From contig JABWBR010000008.1 in NCBI GenBank assembly GCA_013360405.1, forward strand, positions 25,207-89,206: DNA of 64,000 nucleotides, given 5' to 3'. The translations under genes and the position numbers were made by a program. Under the pieces are notes generated by a model, which saw only the letters and a list, made by a program, of their open reading frames with translations, searched no databases and had not been told where the DNA came from. The stretch's first letter is position 1. Each line of letters starts with the position of its first letter. Positions 8,545 to 16,215 of the stretch are shown piece by piece. The stretch comes from Saprospiraceae bacterium (GTDB lineage: Bacteria; Bacteroidota; Bacteroidia; Chitinophagales; Saprospiraceae).

Positions 8545-10110
8545 ATGTCAAAGCAAGAGCAATTTATCCAGTTAGTTCAGGAAGGATACACATTTAAAGG
8601 CGCTTCTATCGCCTTAGGAAGCGCCATGCTGGACAAAGAATGCCTGCTGGGGACTTCTATCAAAATCCCCCTCAAAACGATGAACCGCCATGGGCTTATT
8701 GCAGGCACTACCGGTTCGGGAAAAACCAAAACCCTTCAGATTCTGGCAGAGCAATTATCCGCAAACGGCGTATCGTGCCTGCTGATGGATATCAAAGGCG
8801 ACCTCAGCGGTATTGCCATGCCGGGCGCTTCAAATCCTAAAATCGAAGAACGGCACCAAAAACTGGGCATTCCTTTTACGCCTTCCGGCAATGCGGTTGA
8901 GTTTCTCTCTCTCTCCAACGAAAAAGGCGCCCGACTGCGGGCTACCGTCTCTGAATTCGGCCCGGTTCTTTTTTCTAAAATACTGGGAATCAATGACACA
9001 CAAGCAGGTGTCATGGCCGTCATTTTCAAATACTGCGACGACAACGATTTGCCCCTGCTTGATCTGGAAGATATCAAGAAAACCCTGCAGTACATCTCCG
9101 GTCCAGGTCAGGATGAAATAGAACGCTCTTATGGATTGATATCCTCTGCGTCGGTGGGGTCTATCATGCGTAAGATCATAGAATTGGAACAGCAGGGCGC
9201 CGATATTTTCTTTGGCGAAAGATCATTTGAAGTAGAAGACCTTTGCAGAGTGGACGAGAAGGGTAGGGGGATCATCTCCATTATCAGGCTCAGCGATATT
9301 CAGGATCGCCCCAAGCTGTTCTCTACCTTTATGCTGCAATTGCTGGCGGAGGTATACTCTTCTTTTCCTGAAGAAGGCGACGTAGAACAACCCAAGCTGG
9401 TTATTTTCATTGACGAGGCCCACCTGGTGTTCCAGGAAGCCTCCAAAACGCTACTCGATCAGATTGAAGCCATCGTAAAACTGATCCGTTCAAAAGGCGT
9501 TGGGCTCATTTTTGTCACACAAAATCCGGCCGATATCCCGGATAGCGTATTGGGACAGCTAGGTATGAAAATCCAGCATGCCTTGCGCGCCTTTACGGCT
9601 AAAGACCGGAAAGCTATCAAGTTGGCCGCCGAAAACTACCCCGAAACGGATTACTACGAAGTAGACCAATTAATCACTGAGTTGGGTATTGGAGAAGCTT
9701 TCGTCACTGCTTTGAATGAAAAAGGCATTCCTACGCCGTTGGTGCATACTATGCTGCGGGCCCCTCAATCGAGAATGGATGTGCTGACTGATAGCGAAAT
9801 ATCGGCTATCATTTCCCGCTCTTACCTCGTTAGAAAATACAACGAAGAAATAAACCGGGAAAGCGCTCATGAAATACTGCATGCAAAAATGGAAGAAGCC
9901 CACCAACAAGGCGTGCAGGAGGAACTCAGAAAGCAGCAGGAAAAAGCCCGCCAGTCTACCTCATCAAGTCGTTCAAGAGGAAGAGCCCCAAAAAGTACCA
10001 TCAAAGAGATCATTGATAGCCCTGTTACCCGCCAGGTTGGCCGTACCATTGCACGGGAATTAACCCGGGGTTTGCTGGGCGTCCTGGGTTTGGGTGGAAG
10101 AAGGAGGTAA
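8545..10110 (+). CDS. HerA-like ATPase (DUF853/helicase HerA-like)
   Basis: A 521-residue FtsK/HerA superfamily ATPase. The Walker A motif GTTGSGKT is at residues 54-61, just after a beta-barrel-like N-terminus. Walker B (LVIFIDEAHL) is near residue 285, and a downstream VTQNPADIP segment is typical of DUF853 proteins. The C-terminus is basic, rich in Ser/Arg, and ends in Gly/Arg-rich residues. Family members are thought to act on DNA ends or as ATP-driven pumps, but the function of the DUF853 branch is not established. It follows a membrane nuclease gene; a functional nuclease/helicase pairing is possible but unproven. Confidence 0.88.
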   Translation: MSKQEQFIQLVQEGYTFKGASIALGSAMLDKECLLGTSIKIPLKTMNRHGLIAGTTGSGKTKTLQILAEQLSANGVSCLLMDIKGDLSGIAMPGASNPKIEERHQKLGIPFTPSGNAVEFLSLSNEKGARLRATVSEFGPVLFSKILGINDTQAGVMAVIFKYCDDNDLPLLDLEDIKKTLQYISGPGQDEIERSYGLISSASVGSIMRKIIELEQQGADIFFGERSFEVEDLCRVDEKGRGIISIIRLSDIQDRPKLFSTFMLQLLAEVYSSFPEEGDVEQPKLVIFIDEAHLVFQEASKTLLDQIEAIVKLIRSKGVGLIFVTQNPADIPDSVLGQLGMKIQHALRAFTAKDRKAIKLAAENYPETDYYEVDQLITELGIGEAFVTALNEKGIPTPLVHTMLRAPQSRMDVLTDSEISAIISRSYLVRKYNEEINRESAHEILHAKMEEAHQQGVQEELRKQQEKARQSTSSSRSRGRAPKSTIKEIIDSPVTRQVGRTIARELTRGLLGVLGLGGRRR

Positions 10111-10132
10111 AAAAGCGGCTTAGCAGGGTTAG

Positions 10133-10744
10133 TTAATTCTTAATCAACCTCAGCTGCGGCGATTGCTTGGGCTGGGCCTGCAGCGCTTGTTTTTCTGAGC
10201 GCGCAGGCTGGGTTTGGGGCATGCAATTCCGCTCATAAGCCGACCAGGGCGTGAGTTTGTACTGATTGGAGCCGAAATAAGAGATGATACACTCGAACGA
10301 TTGGGGAGGTTTAAAACCCATGATCGTTTGAATAGTTTGCAACTCTTCATCTAATATCACAACTGCCGGAAAAGACAGTCTATTGTTCAGCAGCTCGGCG
10401 GCAAATTCGTGATAGCCGGTTTTCCCATTTTTTACATACTTGTACACTTTGCCGTTGAAGCTGATATCTTCTTTGTATTCCGCATCAAACTTGACGGCGT
10501 GGTATTTATCATTGATGTACTTAGCCACTTTTGGATCGCTGAAAGTCACCTCATCCATGCGGTCGCACCATCTGCACCAACTCGTATAAATATTGAGGAG
10601 CACTTTGCGCTTATCTTCTTTTGATTTGGAAGTAGCCTGATCCCAGTTTAGCCATTGAATGGCCTCCGGCTCCGCTTTGGTTTGACCACTAAGCGGCACA
10701 ATGGTTGATAGCAGCAAAACTCCGGCAATTCCCCATACTTTCAT
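10133..10744 (-). CDS. Secreted thioredoxin-fold protein
   Basis: A 203-residue protein with a signal peptide (about residues 1-20, cleaving near LSGQ) and a thioredoxin-like domain containing a CRWC active site at residues 57-60 in a YTSWCRWCDRMD context. A cis-Pro-type loop follows in the LSFPAVVIL segment. These features suggest a periplasmic disulfide reductase or chaperone related to DsbD-gamma/DUF255-like thioredoxins. The C-terminus (about 170-203) is low-complexity, Gln/Pro-rich. The ATG at 10744 is preferred over an in-frame TTG two codons upstream. It converges with the HerA-like gene, with 22 bases between the stops. Confidence 0.85.
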   Translation of the reverse strand: MKVWGIAGVLLLSTIVPLSGQTKAEPEAIQWLNWDQATSKSKEDKRKVLLNIYTSWCRWCDRMDEVTFSDPKVAKYINDKYHAVKFDAEYKEDISFNGKVYKYVKNGKTGYHEFAAELLNNRLSFPAVVILDEELQTIQTIMGFKPPQSFECIISYFGSNQYKLTPWSAYERNCMPQTQPARSEKQALQAQPKQSPQLRLIKN

Positions 10745-10914
10745 CGTCAATGCAATTTTCTCTTATTTTTTGCAAAAGTAGTAAGTATGAAACAAAATTG
10801 GGTAACCGCTTATGGTGATTGAACCGCTATTTAAAAGAAGTTTAACTTATGGTAATAGCCTTGTGATGATATGTAATTTAGATTCTTTTATTTACAACGA
10901 ACAATATCAATTAT

Positions 10915-11952
10915 TTATGAATTAAAATATATATTTATACTATCTGATCCTAATTTGCTTTCATTTACAGGGCCAAAGGGCAGGGTAGGGGCCGGGAGCC
11001 CTTCCGGCCAGCTTACGGCGCCTGTCAATACTCTTGCTTCATCCCACAGGTTTGCGGAAATAAAGCTTGAAAGCAAAGCAGGGCCGCCTTCCACCAGTAG
11101 CATACCGATTTTGCGTTCATATAAATGATGGAGTAACTGCGGCAATAAGTCGTCCCAATCTTCAATAACAAAATAGTCTGCACCATGAATGGGTTGGAGG
11201 GGTTCCGAGGCGGTGACGACCAGGGTAGGGGCTTTGCCGTCAAATAAAGCTAAGCTGGAAGGAAGTGCGTGGAACCTGTCGAGTACAATACGCAAGGGAG
11301 ATTTTCCGAAATAATACCGGGTAGTAAGTGCGGGATTATCCACTTCTGCGGTTCGGGTACCTACCAAAATCGCATCTGTTTCGGAGCGCCATTTGTGTAC
11401 CAGTCTCTTCGTATAATCTGAAGTTATCCATCCCTGTCGATTATCTATGCGAGCGATAAACCCATTAAGCGTCTTTGCGTATTTCAGGATGATATAAGGC
11501 CTTTGTTGCGAGACGAACACATTTCTGGGAGCGCTGAGGCGATCGCCTTCCTGCCGGAGTATACCGGTCACTACCTCTATGCCGGCCTTGCGCAACAACT
11601 CAACGCCACGGCCGTCGACACCGGGGGTGCGGTCGGTGGAGGCTATAACTACTTTGGGAATGCGATTTTCAATAATAAGCGAGGTGCAGGGAGGGGTATG
11701 GCCGTAAATGCAGCAAGGTTCAAGCGAAACATAGAGAGTAGAACTCCGAATTAAATGCCGGTCTGCTGCATTTACACTAGCCAGGGCATTTACTTCTGCG
11801 TGTGCTTGTCCGTGTTTTTTGTGGTATCCCTCGCCGATAATACGGTCATTATAGACCAGCACAGCCCCCACGCAGGGGTTGGGAGAGGTAGCGCCAATGC
11901 CGAATTTGGCCAAATCAAAGCAGCGCCGCATAAAAAATTCGTTTTCAAGCAT
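10915..11952 (-). CDS. ribD: Bifunctional riboflavin deaminase/reductase RibD
   Basis: RibD carries out the deamination and side-chain reduction of the pyrimidine intermediate in riboflavin synthesis. The 345-residue product has an N-terminal cytidine-deaminase-like domain with zinc ligands in HAEVNAL (His51, catalytic Glu53) and PCCIYGHTPPC (Cys80, Cys89). A C-terminal dihydrofolate-reductase-like domain starts near residue 148 with YIILKYAKTLNGF and contains an LLVEGG-type motif near 275. It is a lone gene; other rib genes are not in the window. The start is an ATG 184 bases from the divergent AP2-domain gene. Confidence 0.96.
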   Translation of the reverse strand: MLENEFFMRRCFDLAKFGIGATSPNPCVGAVLVYNDRIIGEGYHKKHGQAHAEVNALASVNAADRHLIRSSTLYVSLEPCCIYGHTPPCTSLIIENRIPKVVIASTDRTPGVDGRGVELLRKAGIEVVTGILRQEGDRLSAPRNVFVSQQRPYIILKYAKTLNGFIARIDNRQGWITSDYTKRLVHKWRSETDAILVGTRTAEVDNPALTTRYYFGKSPLRIVLDRFHALPSSLALFDGKAPTLVVTASEPLQPIHGADYFVIEDWDDLLPQLLHHLYERKIGMLLVEGGPALLSSFISANLWDEARVLTGAVSWPEGLPAPTLPFGPVNESKLGSDSINIYFNS

Positions 11953-12051
11953 AAAAAAAACTAATTAGTACGTAAATTTGAGGAAACATGGACAAACACA
12001 ACAAGATAACTTCTCTTCTATAATCCCATATTTGTTTTCTTAACCCACTAG

Positions 12052-12063
12052 CCAAATATTTGG
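12052..12063. promoter_or_regulatory. 12-bp perfect palindrome in the ribD/AP2 intergenic region
   Basis: CCAAATATTTGG is a perfect dyad located 74 bases before the GTG start of the AP2-domain gene and 100 bases from the ribD start. It could be an operator. It is short enough to arise by chance in AT-rich sequence. Confidence 0.25.
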
Positions 12064-12136
12064 TTTTCGCTCTTGCAAGGCTTCATTCAAGCCGGGCAGA
12101 GTCAGTTTTATTATAAACATCTAAAACCTGTCGAGC

Positions 12137-12667
12137 GTGTTGTACAAAGTAAAATTAAAAAACGCCGATGATGAAGTTTTATTAGACGACCAGGTATACG
12201 AATACCTTACCTCTGACCCTTATCTGGTAAAAGTAGACTTCATCAACAATCTCCGTAAGCACTCCAGCGGATGTGCCGTTTTCCAGAAAACCTGGAAAAA
12301 AGCGGATGGCAGTTACAAAACGGAAACCATTTATCTGCACAAACTCATTGCGGAGAAGTTTTTGACAAAAACAAAATCAAAAGAGAAAAACCTGGTAGGC
12401 GCCAAAAACAGTAACAAGCTGGATTGTCGGCTCGAAAACCTGATCTACCGCTCTCGTTCGGTGGCGAGCAGGAAACGCAAGACCAGCAGCAAAGCAGGCT
12501 ATACCGGCGTTTACAAGGAAAACAACCGCTACAGGGCTGTCATTTCAATTAATCGAAAATCCGTACACATCGGCATGTTTGCTACGGCAGAAGAGGCTGC
12601 ACAAGCATATAACAAGAAATCCAAGGAGTTATATGGCGATGACGGCAAGCAAAACGTGATAAAATAA
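12137..12667 (+). CDS. AP2-domain protein with degenerate HNH-like region
   Basis: A 176-residue protein with a GTG start. Residues 121-168 form an AP2/ERF-type DNA-binding domain (TGVYKENNRYRAVI, then IGMFATAEEAAQAYN). Residues 66-104 resemble the HNH region that accompanies AP2 in homing endonucleases: a YLHKLIAEKF helix and NKLDCRLENLIYR. However, the metal-binding His of the usual V-D/H-H-x-N-G-N segment is absent; the sequence reads LVGAKNSN. It is therefore probably a non-cutting DNA-binding protein derived from a mobile endonuclease. It has its own position between divergent and convergent neighbours. Its target is unknown. Confidence 0.8.
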   Translation: MLYKVKLKNADDEVLLDDQVYEYLTSDPYLVKVDFINNLRKHSSGCAVFQKTWKKADGSYKTETIYLHKLIAEKFLTKTKSKEKNLVGAKNSNKLDCRLENLIYRSRSVASRKRKTSSKAGYTGVYKENNRYRAVISINRKSVHIGMFATAEEAAQAYNKKSKELYGDDGKQNVIK

Positions 12668-12672
12668 GGTGT

Positions 12673-13338
12673 TTATTGCTTGATGGCGCGGGTCATTTCT
12701 CTTTTGCCGGGGGGGCCTGGTAGTGCTTCGACTTGAAAGCCGAGTTCGGTCAGCGTGCGTTTTACAATACCTTTTGCGCAATATGTCACCATTACGCCTC
12801 CGGGTTTGAGTGCGCGGTATATTCCCGATAATACGGGAGAGTCCCACAACTCAGGCTGGGCACTGGGAGCAAAAGCATCGTAATAAACCAAATCGTACTG
12901 CTTTTCTTCATCGAGCTGTTCGATGGGCATATGACGCTTTCGCAGATTAAATAACGGGGTTATGGCATGCCATTCTTCCCATTTGTTGAGATGTAGGGCC
13001 ATGAAGTTCTCACGGGCATCCGGCTCGACAACCTGAGCAGGATAATTGAGCGCAATGGCGTCATCAGTAGCGATAGGGTAGGCTTCTATGGCATCGTACC
13101 ACAAATGCACTTCTCTTTTTTTAGCCTCAAGCAGGCTTAAAAAAGCATTTAAGCCGCTGCCGAATCCCATTTCAAGTATGCGAATCTCTTTGCGCAGCGG
13201 AATCACATAAAATAATCCGGCGGAGATAAATACATGGCGTGATTCCTGAATAGCGCCGTAGCGGGAATGATAGCTTTCGCCAAAGCGGGAGGAATATAGC
13301 GTATGCGAGCCGTCTTGTGTCTCGATGATTGTACTCAT
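12673..13338 (-). CDS. mnmD: tRNA methyltransferase MnmD-like (DUF752)
   Basis: A 221-residue class I SAM-dependent methyltransferase of the MnmD family, which methylates 5-aminomethyl-2-thiouridine at the wobble position of certain tRNAs. Visible signatures are LEMGFGSGLNAFL (SAM-binding motif I, about residues 57-69), the following acidic EA residues, and VYYDAFAPSAQPELW, which is characteristic of the DUF752/MnmC N-terminal domain. The MnmC oxidase domain is absent, as in stand-alone MnmD. ATG at 13338 is preferred over the two preceding GTG codons. Its stop lies 5 bases from the convergent AP2 gene. Confidence 0.88.
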   Translation of the reverse strand: MSTIIETQDGSHTLYSSRFGESYHSRYGAIQESRHVFISAGLFYVIPLRKEIRILEMGFGSGLNAFLSLLEAKKREVHLWYDAIEAYPIATDDAIALNYPAQVVEPDARENFMALHLNKWEEWHAITPLFNLRKRHMPIEQLDEEKQYDLVYYDAFAPSAQPELWDSPVLSGIYRALKPGGVMVTYCAKGIVKRTLTELGFQVEALPGPPGKREMTRAIKQ

Positions 13339-13355
13339 CACCACCCGAATGGGCT

Positions 13356-13517
13356 CTATTTAACTACCGTGGCCACACCTTTTATCGCCTCTACAGCAAT
13401 TTTATTTACTGAAAAGTTGTTGGGGCAACCATAACCGCGGTTGCAGGAGGTAAAGCTTGCTGCCAACAGTAAAAGGGCTAACGCGGCGAATATCGATTTG
13501 AACTGTCTGCCTTTCAT
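13356..13517 (-). CDS. Small lipoprotein, 53 residues
   Basis: A small frame with a clean lipoprotein signal: basic start (MKGRQFK), a hydrophobic Ala/Leu core, and lipobox SFTSC with the acylated Cys at residue 25. The remaining 28 residues include RGYGCPNNFS with a second Cys and end in GVATVVK. It is 17 bases upstream of mnmD on the same strand. The function is unknown; the signal peptide and in-frame stop make it a credible gene despite its size. Confidence 0.7.
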   Translation of the reverse strand: MKGRQFKSIFAALALLLLAASFTSCNRGYGCPNNFSVNKIAVEAIKGVATVVK

Positions 13518-13606
13518 GGAGTTTAATTAAGATATGTTAATGGAATAGATTGGTTAAACGCGATTAGTTTGACAATTGTTGTATTAACCGCAAAATTAAT
13601 GATTTC

Positions 13607-13636
13607 TTGTACTTAATGCCTGTTTTATTATTTTTG
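13607..13636 (+). promoter_or_regulatory. Predicted promoter for pdhB
   Basis: TTG, a 19-base spacer and TATTTTTG, fitting the Bacteroidota -33/-7 pattern, with the box ending 34 bases before the ATG. The same TATTTTTGCATCG string occurs before the tRNA-His gene, which supports its being a real promoter motif. Confidence 0.5.
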
Positions 13637-13670
13637 CATCGTTTTTTTTACACTGTAATAGCCAATTGAT

Positions 13671-14657
13671 ATGCCAAGAACGATATCTTTAAGAGAAGCC
13701 CTTCGCGAGGCCATGTCGGAAGAGATGCGCCGCGACGAAGATGTGTTCCTGATGGGGGAGGAAGTCGCAGAATATGACGGAGCCTACAAAGTAAGCAAAG
13801 GTATGCTCCAGGAGTTCGGCCCCAAGCGTGTTATCGACACGCCGATCGCTGAGCTGGGCTTTGCCGGCATTGGCGTAGGCGCTGCAATGAACGGGCTTCG
13901 CCCAATTATTGAATTTATGACCTGGAATTTCGCCGTACTGGCTTTCGACCAGATCGTGAATAACGCAGCCAAAACGCTCTCGCAATCAGCCGGAAGCTTT
14001 AAATGCCCGATCGTATTCAGAGGCCCTTCGGGTTCAGCGGGGCAGTTGGCGCAGCAGCACTCCCAAACTTTCGAAAGCTGGTTGGGTAATGTGCCTGGGC
14101 TCAAAGTGATCTCATGCGTGGATCCTGCCGATGCCAAGGGACTACTGAAATCAGCCATTCGCGATGATGACCCGATTTGTATCATGGAATCGGAGCTGCT
14201 ATACGGCATGGAAGGCGAGGTTCCCGACGGTGAGTACCTGGTTCCCATCGGCGTGGCTGCCGTAAGGAAAACAGGCACGGATGTTACCCTCGTATCATAC
14301 AACAAGCTGATGCTGCCCACTATGAAAGCGGCTGAAGAGCTTGAAAAAGAAGGGATTTCTGCAGAAGTGATCGATTTGCGCACCATCCGCCCACTGGATT
14401 TTCATACGATCGTGCAATCCGTAAAAAAGACAAACAGGCTTGTCGTTGTTGACGAATCGTGGCCGTTTGCAGGCGTTTCTGCTGAGGTAGCCTACGAAAT
14501 ACAGAAATACGCCTTCGATTACCTCGATGCGCCTATCACCCGTGTAAACGCAGCAGATACCTCGCTGCCATACGCTCCTACACTGGTTGAGGAGTATTTG
14601 CCCAACCCTGCCAAGATTATCAAAGCAGTAAAGGAAGTGTTATACGTGGCCCGATAG
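13671..14657 (+). CDS. pdhB: Pyruvate dehydrogenase E1 component, beta subunit
   Basis: The beta subunit of the thiamine-diphosphate-dependent E1 component, which pairs with E1-alpha to decarboxylate pyruvate and feed acetyl groups to E2. The 328-residue product has the family N-terminus (REALREAMSEEMRRDEDVF), the GEEVAEYDGAYKVSKG segment, FRGPSGSAGQ, and a C-terminal transketolase-C domain with VIDLRTIRPLD and VVDESW. Branched-chain 2-oxoacid dehydrogenase is the alternative, but the sequence style is that of Bacteroidota PDH beta. It has its own promoter and terminator; E1-alpha, E2 and E3 are not in the window. Confidence 0.92.
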   Translation: MPRTISLREALREAMSEEMRRDEDVFLMGEEVAEYDGAYKVSKGMLQEFGPKRVIDTPIAELGFAGIGVGAAMNGLRPIIEFMTWNFAVLAFDQIVNNAAKTLSQSAGSFKCPIVFRGPSGSAGQLAQQHSQTFESWLGNVPGLKVISCVDPADAKGLLKSAIRDDDPICIMESELLYGMEGEVPDGEYLVPIGVAAVRKTGTDVTLVSYNKLMLPTMKAAEELEKEGISAEVIDLRTIRPLDFHTIVQSVKKTNRLVVVDESWPFAGVSAEVAYEIQKYAFDYLDAPITRVNAADTSLPYAPTLVEEYLPNPAKIIKAVKEVLYVAR

Positions 14658-14730
14658 AGTAGGGGAGGTTTGGGGATATTCGACTGTAAGACTATAAGAC
14701 TTTAGGACTGTTGGCGTCTAAAAATGTGAT

Positions 14731-14776
14731 AAAAACCGTTCAAAACAAATTGTTTTTTTTATTTTGAACGGTTTTT
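14731..14776 (+). terminator. Terminator after pdhB
   Basis: A perfect 15-bp inverted repeat (AAAAACCGTTCAAAA and its complement) around a T-rich loop. A-tract on one side and T-tract on the other make it a bidirectional Rho-independent terminator. It lies 73 bases after the pdhB stop. Confidence 0.8.
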
Positions 14777-14995
14777 GTTTACTAGATCTATGCATGCCAA
14801 GTTTAGGTTCCAGGAAATGAAACTGAGCATTCGGCCAAATTGGAACAGTAGCCGTAAGAGATTATTGTGTATCAAGGGCTCAGTAACTGTTTAGCAGAAC
14901 AGGCGTCTTTTTTTTGTTAATTTATTCCTATAATTTATATTATGTTAAATAGTGTTTAGCTGTTAGCAACCAGCAGTTAGCTGCGCTGCCCCAAC

Positions 14996-15028
14996 AAAAA
15001 AAAGCTCCCCCGCTGCCGGGAAAGCTTT
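14996..15028 (-). terminator. Terminator of the glucosaminidase gene (minus strand)
   Basis: Read on the minus strand: AAAGCT, a C/G-rich inner stem, AGCTTT, then a run of eight T residues. This is a classical intrinsic terminator about 110 bases after the stop of the glucosaminidase gene. Confidence 0.7.
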
Positions 15029-15103
15029 GCATAAATATAACATGGGTGATTTCTTTCTTTTTAGTGAGGATTTGAGGATTTTAGGATTTGAGGAGATAAT
15101 TAT

Positions 15104-15139
15104 CTCTCCCTCGCTCCCTCTCACACTCTCTCCCTCCAA
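15104..15139. repeat. CT-rich intergenic element (CTCAC arm)
   Basis: Low-complexity run of CTCCCTC and CTCACACTCTC units, ending one base before the stop codon of the minus-strand glucosaminidase gene. Only the pyrimidine arm is clear here. It is one copy of a family also seen near 18.1, 18.9, 25.8, 52.4, 62.7 and 63.9 kb. Confidence 0.65.
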
Positions 15140-16000
15140 CTAGGCTTGCTGATCATACCGATACAGCCGCAGCTCCTCGATAATCTTGATCACTTTTTCC
15201 GCATAACGCTTATCCGTGGCGTAGCCGGCTTTCTTGAGGCCGTGGGCCCAGGCTTTGTAATCTGCGACGTCCAGGCGCTGCAGGTGGCGGTAACGGGCGC
15301 TGTTGAGCAACTTGGAGTGCTCCCTGAAACTCTGCCAGGGCGTGTCGAATACGCGGAACATATCGAATACGCTGTCGTCGGTGTAATTGCGGCAGGTGCA
15401 GCCCCGGCATTTGGTACGGCATTTGATGCCGAAATGGTTGTTGGATTCTACCGACAAGCGGCTATCGCCGGCATTGGATTCGAGCAAACCCTGTGCGAGC
15501 GTGATGCTGGCCGGGATGCCGAATTGTCGCATTTCTTCGATGGCTACGGGCGCAAAACGCGCTACGTAGTCTTTGCAAACGGCTATTTTCTCTTCAGCTA
15601 TGGCCGGGTCTATTCCCTTGCGCTCGGCATAATCGGGGCTTAACACGAAGGTCAGGTTGGAAAAGGTATTGGCCGTCCGGTCTTTCCACTTGGGCTTTGC
15701 CGACTTGATTTCTGCCACCGGTTTGGCTGCTACTTCTTCATTTTCATGAAATACGGCGGGAAGAATAGACATTTTGGTGTTTTCTTCTACCCTGGCAGGG
15801 CTCACCTCGGCCTGCTCCCCTACCCTATGGCTCTGCGCGCCCATGGTGAACTCGATGCTGATGTCTTTTTTGAAGAATATATAAGCTAACATGCTCAAAA
15901 CGAATAACTTAAACCAGCTTATCGATAGCTTTGAAGCCAGCGCTGCCGACATGGCGCCCGCCTGCGCGAAATGCCAGGATATGGGTAGAGTTTTGGTCAT
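15140..16000 (-). CDS. Glucosaminidase-domain peptidoglycan hydrolase
   Basis: A 286-residue cell-wall hydrolase of the FlgJ/LytD-like glucosaminidase family, which cleaves the glycan backbone of peptidoglycan. Residues about 30-45 form a membrane span, residues 46-125 are a low-complexity linker, and the C-terminal domain carries the signature ITLAQGLLESNAGDS (catalytic Glu) followed by NNHFGIKCR, then FRVFDTPWQSFREHS and a final AGYATDKRYAEKV segment. The Cys-rich CRTKCRGCTC patch is a family variant. The ATG at 16000 is preferred; an open frame to 16093 adds 31 residues that would put a second hydrophobic stretch before the span. Confidence 0.88.
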   Translation of the reverse strand: MTKTLPISWHFAQAGAMSAALASKLSISWFKLFVLSMLAYIFFKKDISIEFTMGAQSHRVGEQAEVSPARVEENTKMSILPAVFHENEEVAAKPVAEIKSAKPKWKDRTANTFSNLTFVLSPDYAERKGIDPAIAEEKIAVCKDYVARFAPVAIEEMRQFGIPASITLAQGLLESNAGDSRLSVESNNHFGIKCRTKCRGCTCRNYTDDSVFDMFRVFDTPWQSFREHSKLLNSARYRHLQRLDVADYKAWAHGLKKAGYATDKRYAEKVIKIIEELRLYRYDQQA

Positions 16001-16088
16001 AGCTTGTGAATTTGTGAAAACGAATTTCAAAAATAAAACAATTAGTTTAATTGCACAACTTTTTGTTTTGTTTTCAGAGATTTTTTTT

Positions 16089-16129
16089 ACCACAGAGTTA
16101 CACGAAGTTTACACGGAGTTACACGGAGT
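16089..16129. repeat. ACCACAGAGTTACACG repeat, half-element
   Basis: Contains ACCACAGAGTTACAC followed by degenerate tandem copies of GTTTACACG and GGAGTTACACG. The same 15-base start recurs at 60135. Here the complementary right arm is missing, so it cannot form the long hairpin seen at the other site. Confidence 0.7.
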
Positions 16130-16163
16130 GGGTTTATCTCTTGGCAAATAATCCCCTGAAGTG

Positions 16164-16194
16164 TTTACTTAGTGTATAATTTACACTACCTTTG
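16164..16194 (+). promoter_or_regulatory. Predicted promoter for the GlcNAc-kinase/pfkA pair
   Basis: TTTA, a 19-base spacer and TACCTTTG, ending 21 bases before the ATG. The -7 box is identical to that of yidC. Confidence 0.45.
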
Positions 16195-16215
16195 TAATAA
16201 CAAACACAGCCGGTT

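Larger units (their letters stand above)
14658..15139. other. Intergenic region of 482 bases
   Basis: The interval between pdhB and the convergent glucosaminidase gene. It holds a perfect inverted-repeat terminator (14731-14776), a minus-strand terminator (14996-15028), short direct repeats of GACT/TAAGACT type near 14678-14710, a GGATTTGAGGATTTTAGG-type repeat at 15068-15094 and a CT-rich element touching the glucosaminidase stop. A 34-codon open frame at 14790-14894 has no features of a real gene. I see no RNA gene. Confidence 0.6.

Noticed and set aside
7621..10110. Nuclease plus HerA ATPase as a defence island
   Set aside because: The HerA branch here is DUF853 and the nuclease is an exported-type DRGH enzyme in a yidC run; there are no other defence or mobility genes, so I kept only a cautious finding.
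14790..14894. A 34-codon frame in the pdhB/glucosaminidase gap
   Set aside because: Basic, no signal or domain, no promoter box; probably chance.
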